A program made the translations under genes and the position numbers. From CAYQLY01 sp964418605 (GTDB lineage: Bacteria; Bacteroidota; Bacteroidia; Cytophagales; Cyclobacteriaceae), in assembly GCA_964418605.1 (NCBI GenBank), contig CAYQLY010000002.1, positions 1-64,000 of the forward strand: a DNA stretch of 64,000 nt. The letters are read 5' to 3'. The notes below the pieces were generated by a model. That model was not told where the DNA came from and ran no database searches. It saw nothing but the letters and a program-made list of their open reading frames with translations. Position 1 is the first letter of the stretch. Every line of letters starts with the position of its first letter. Below, one piece after another: positions 63,676 through 64,000 of the stretch.

Positions 63676-63679
63676 AAAA

Positions 63680-64000
63680 ATGGAAAAACCTGTACGTGTA
63701 CGATTTGCACCAAGCCCAACAGGCCCTTTACACATTGGAGGGGTTCGAACAGCTCTTTATAATTATCTTCTTGCTAAAAAAACGGGAGGTGTTTTTATTC
63801 TTCGTATAGAGGATACAGATCAAAATCGGTTTGTGCCTGGCGCGGAAAAGTATATTATAGAATCTTTAAAATGGTGCGGAATAAGTCCAGATGAAGGTCC
63901 TGAGCAAGGCGGCCCATTTCAACCTTATAAACAATCAGAGCGTAAATCTATTTATAGGGATTATGCGATGCAATTAATTGAAAAAGGACATGCATATTAT
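63680..64000 (+). CDS. gltX: Glutamyl-tRNA synthetase, N-terminal part (partial)
   Basis: The first 107 codons of a gene cut by the right edge. MEKPVRVRFAPSPTGPLHIGG contains the class I HIGH motif (HIGG variant normal for GluRS), followed by VRTALYNYLLAK and FILRIEDTDQNRF. The frame is open to the end. With gatC also present in this genome, a GluRS that charges tRNA(Gln) for the GatCAB route is likely; that is inference. Confidence 0.96.
   Translation, partial: MEKPVRVRFAPSPTGPLHIGGVRTALYNYLLAKKTGGVFILRIEDTDQNRFVPGAEKYIIESLKWCGISPDEGPEQGGPFQPYKQSERKSIYRDYAMQLIEKGHAYY

Overview
The window is AT-rich chromosomal DNA (roughly two-thirds A+T by eye) from a member of the Bacteroidota, most likely the order Cytophagales. 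Four things support this. SprA, the giant outer-membrane translocon of the type IX secretion system (T9SS), is present, and so is a secreted protein with a T9SS C-terminal sorting domain. Several intergenic gaps carry the phylum-specific promoter pattern TTG-N18-20-TAnnTTTG. atpD-atpC stand apart from the other ATP synthase genes, and a tiny AURKAIP1/COX24-type gene lies before ribonuclease G. I see no insertion sequence, prophage, CRISPR array or rRNA. The mix of housekeeping genes points to a core chromosomal region of a compact genome with short gaps and overlapping stop codons.

Layout: 0-5 kb holds a partial metallo-beta-lactamase-fold hydrolase, an FAD oxidoreductase and a TolB-like/outer-membrane-barrel protein. 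4.8-9.1 kb is a minus-strand cluster encoding a T9SS-exported alpha/beta hydrolase, two probable lipoproteins and a small outer-membrane-type protein. 9.3-12 kb has a DUF4197 lipoprotein, a ParE-type toxin-antitoxin pair and an NfeD-flotillin pair. 12-20.4 kb carries an acyl-CoA carboxylase beta subunit, a SirB1-like protein, an Nfu-type Fe-S protein, a single-chain helicase-nuclease, a MoxR ATPase, GatC and an acyltransferase. 20.4-22.7 kb is a long non-coding stretch, a strong promoter, ambiguous short frames and a TPR lipoprotein. 22.8-31.8 kb has Lon, a PolB-like exonuclease, MutY, an HU-like protein, a TPR protein, the 29-residue ribosomal-type protein, RNase G and a GH3 protein.

At 31.8-32.0 kb a non-coding gap has three DnaA boxes flanking a very AT-rich core and is a candidate replication origin. 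32-40.6 kb carries a glycosyltransferase, an ECF sigma factor, uridine kinase, a SprA-like surface protein, a membrane metallopeptidase, a nucleotidyltransferase, a flippase-like protein and PanD. 40.8-50.7 kb has SprA, a TauE-type permease and AtpC/AtpD. 50.9-56.8 kb is the most accessory-looking part: an unknown helical protein, 5-formyl-THF cyclo-ligase, a Cys-rich micro-membrane protein, an orphan LanC-type cyclase with all catalytic residues, and two tandem paralogous lipoproteins. 56.9-64 kb has RF2 with its programmed +1 frameshift, RecF, MetK, a TerB-like protein, an NlpC/P60 lipoprotein, tRNA-Ala(GGC), QueG, a 3-hydroxyacyl-CoA dehydrogenase-like protein, RidA and the start of GltX.

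The strongest leads are the candidate origin, the orphan LanC neighbourhood, the palindrome inside the atpD promoter spacer, and the promoter with three overlapping short frames ahead of the TPR protein. Several starts were moved from the longest open frame to better-supported codons (acyl-CoA carboxylase, AtpC, RecF, RidA, NlpC/P60, the nucleotidyltransferase, a lipoprotein), and RF2 was extended across its frameshift.
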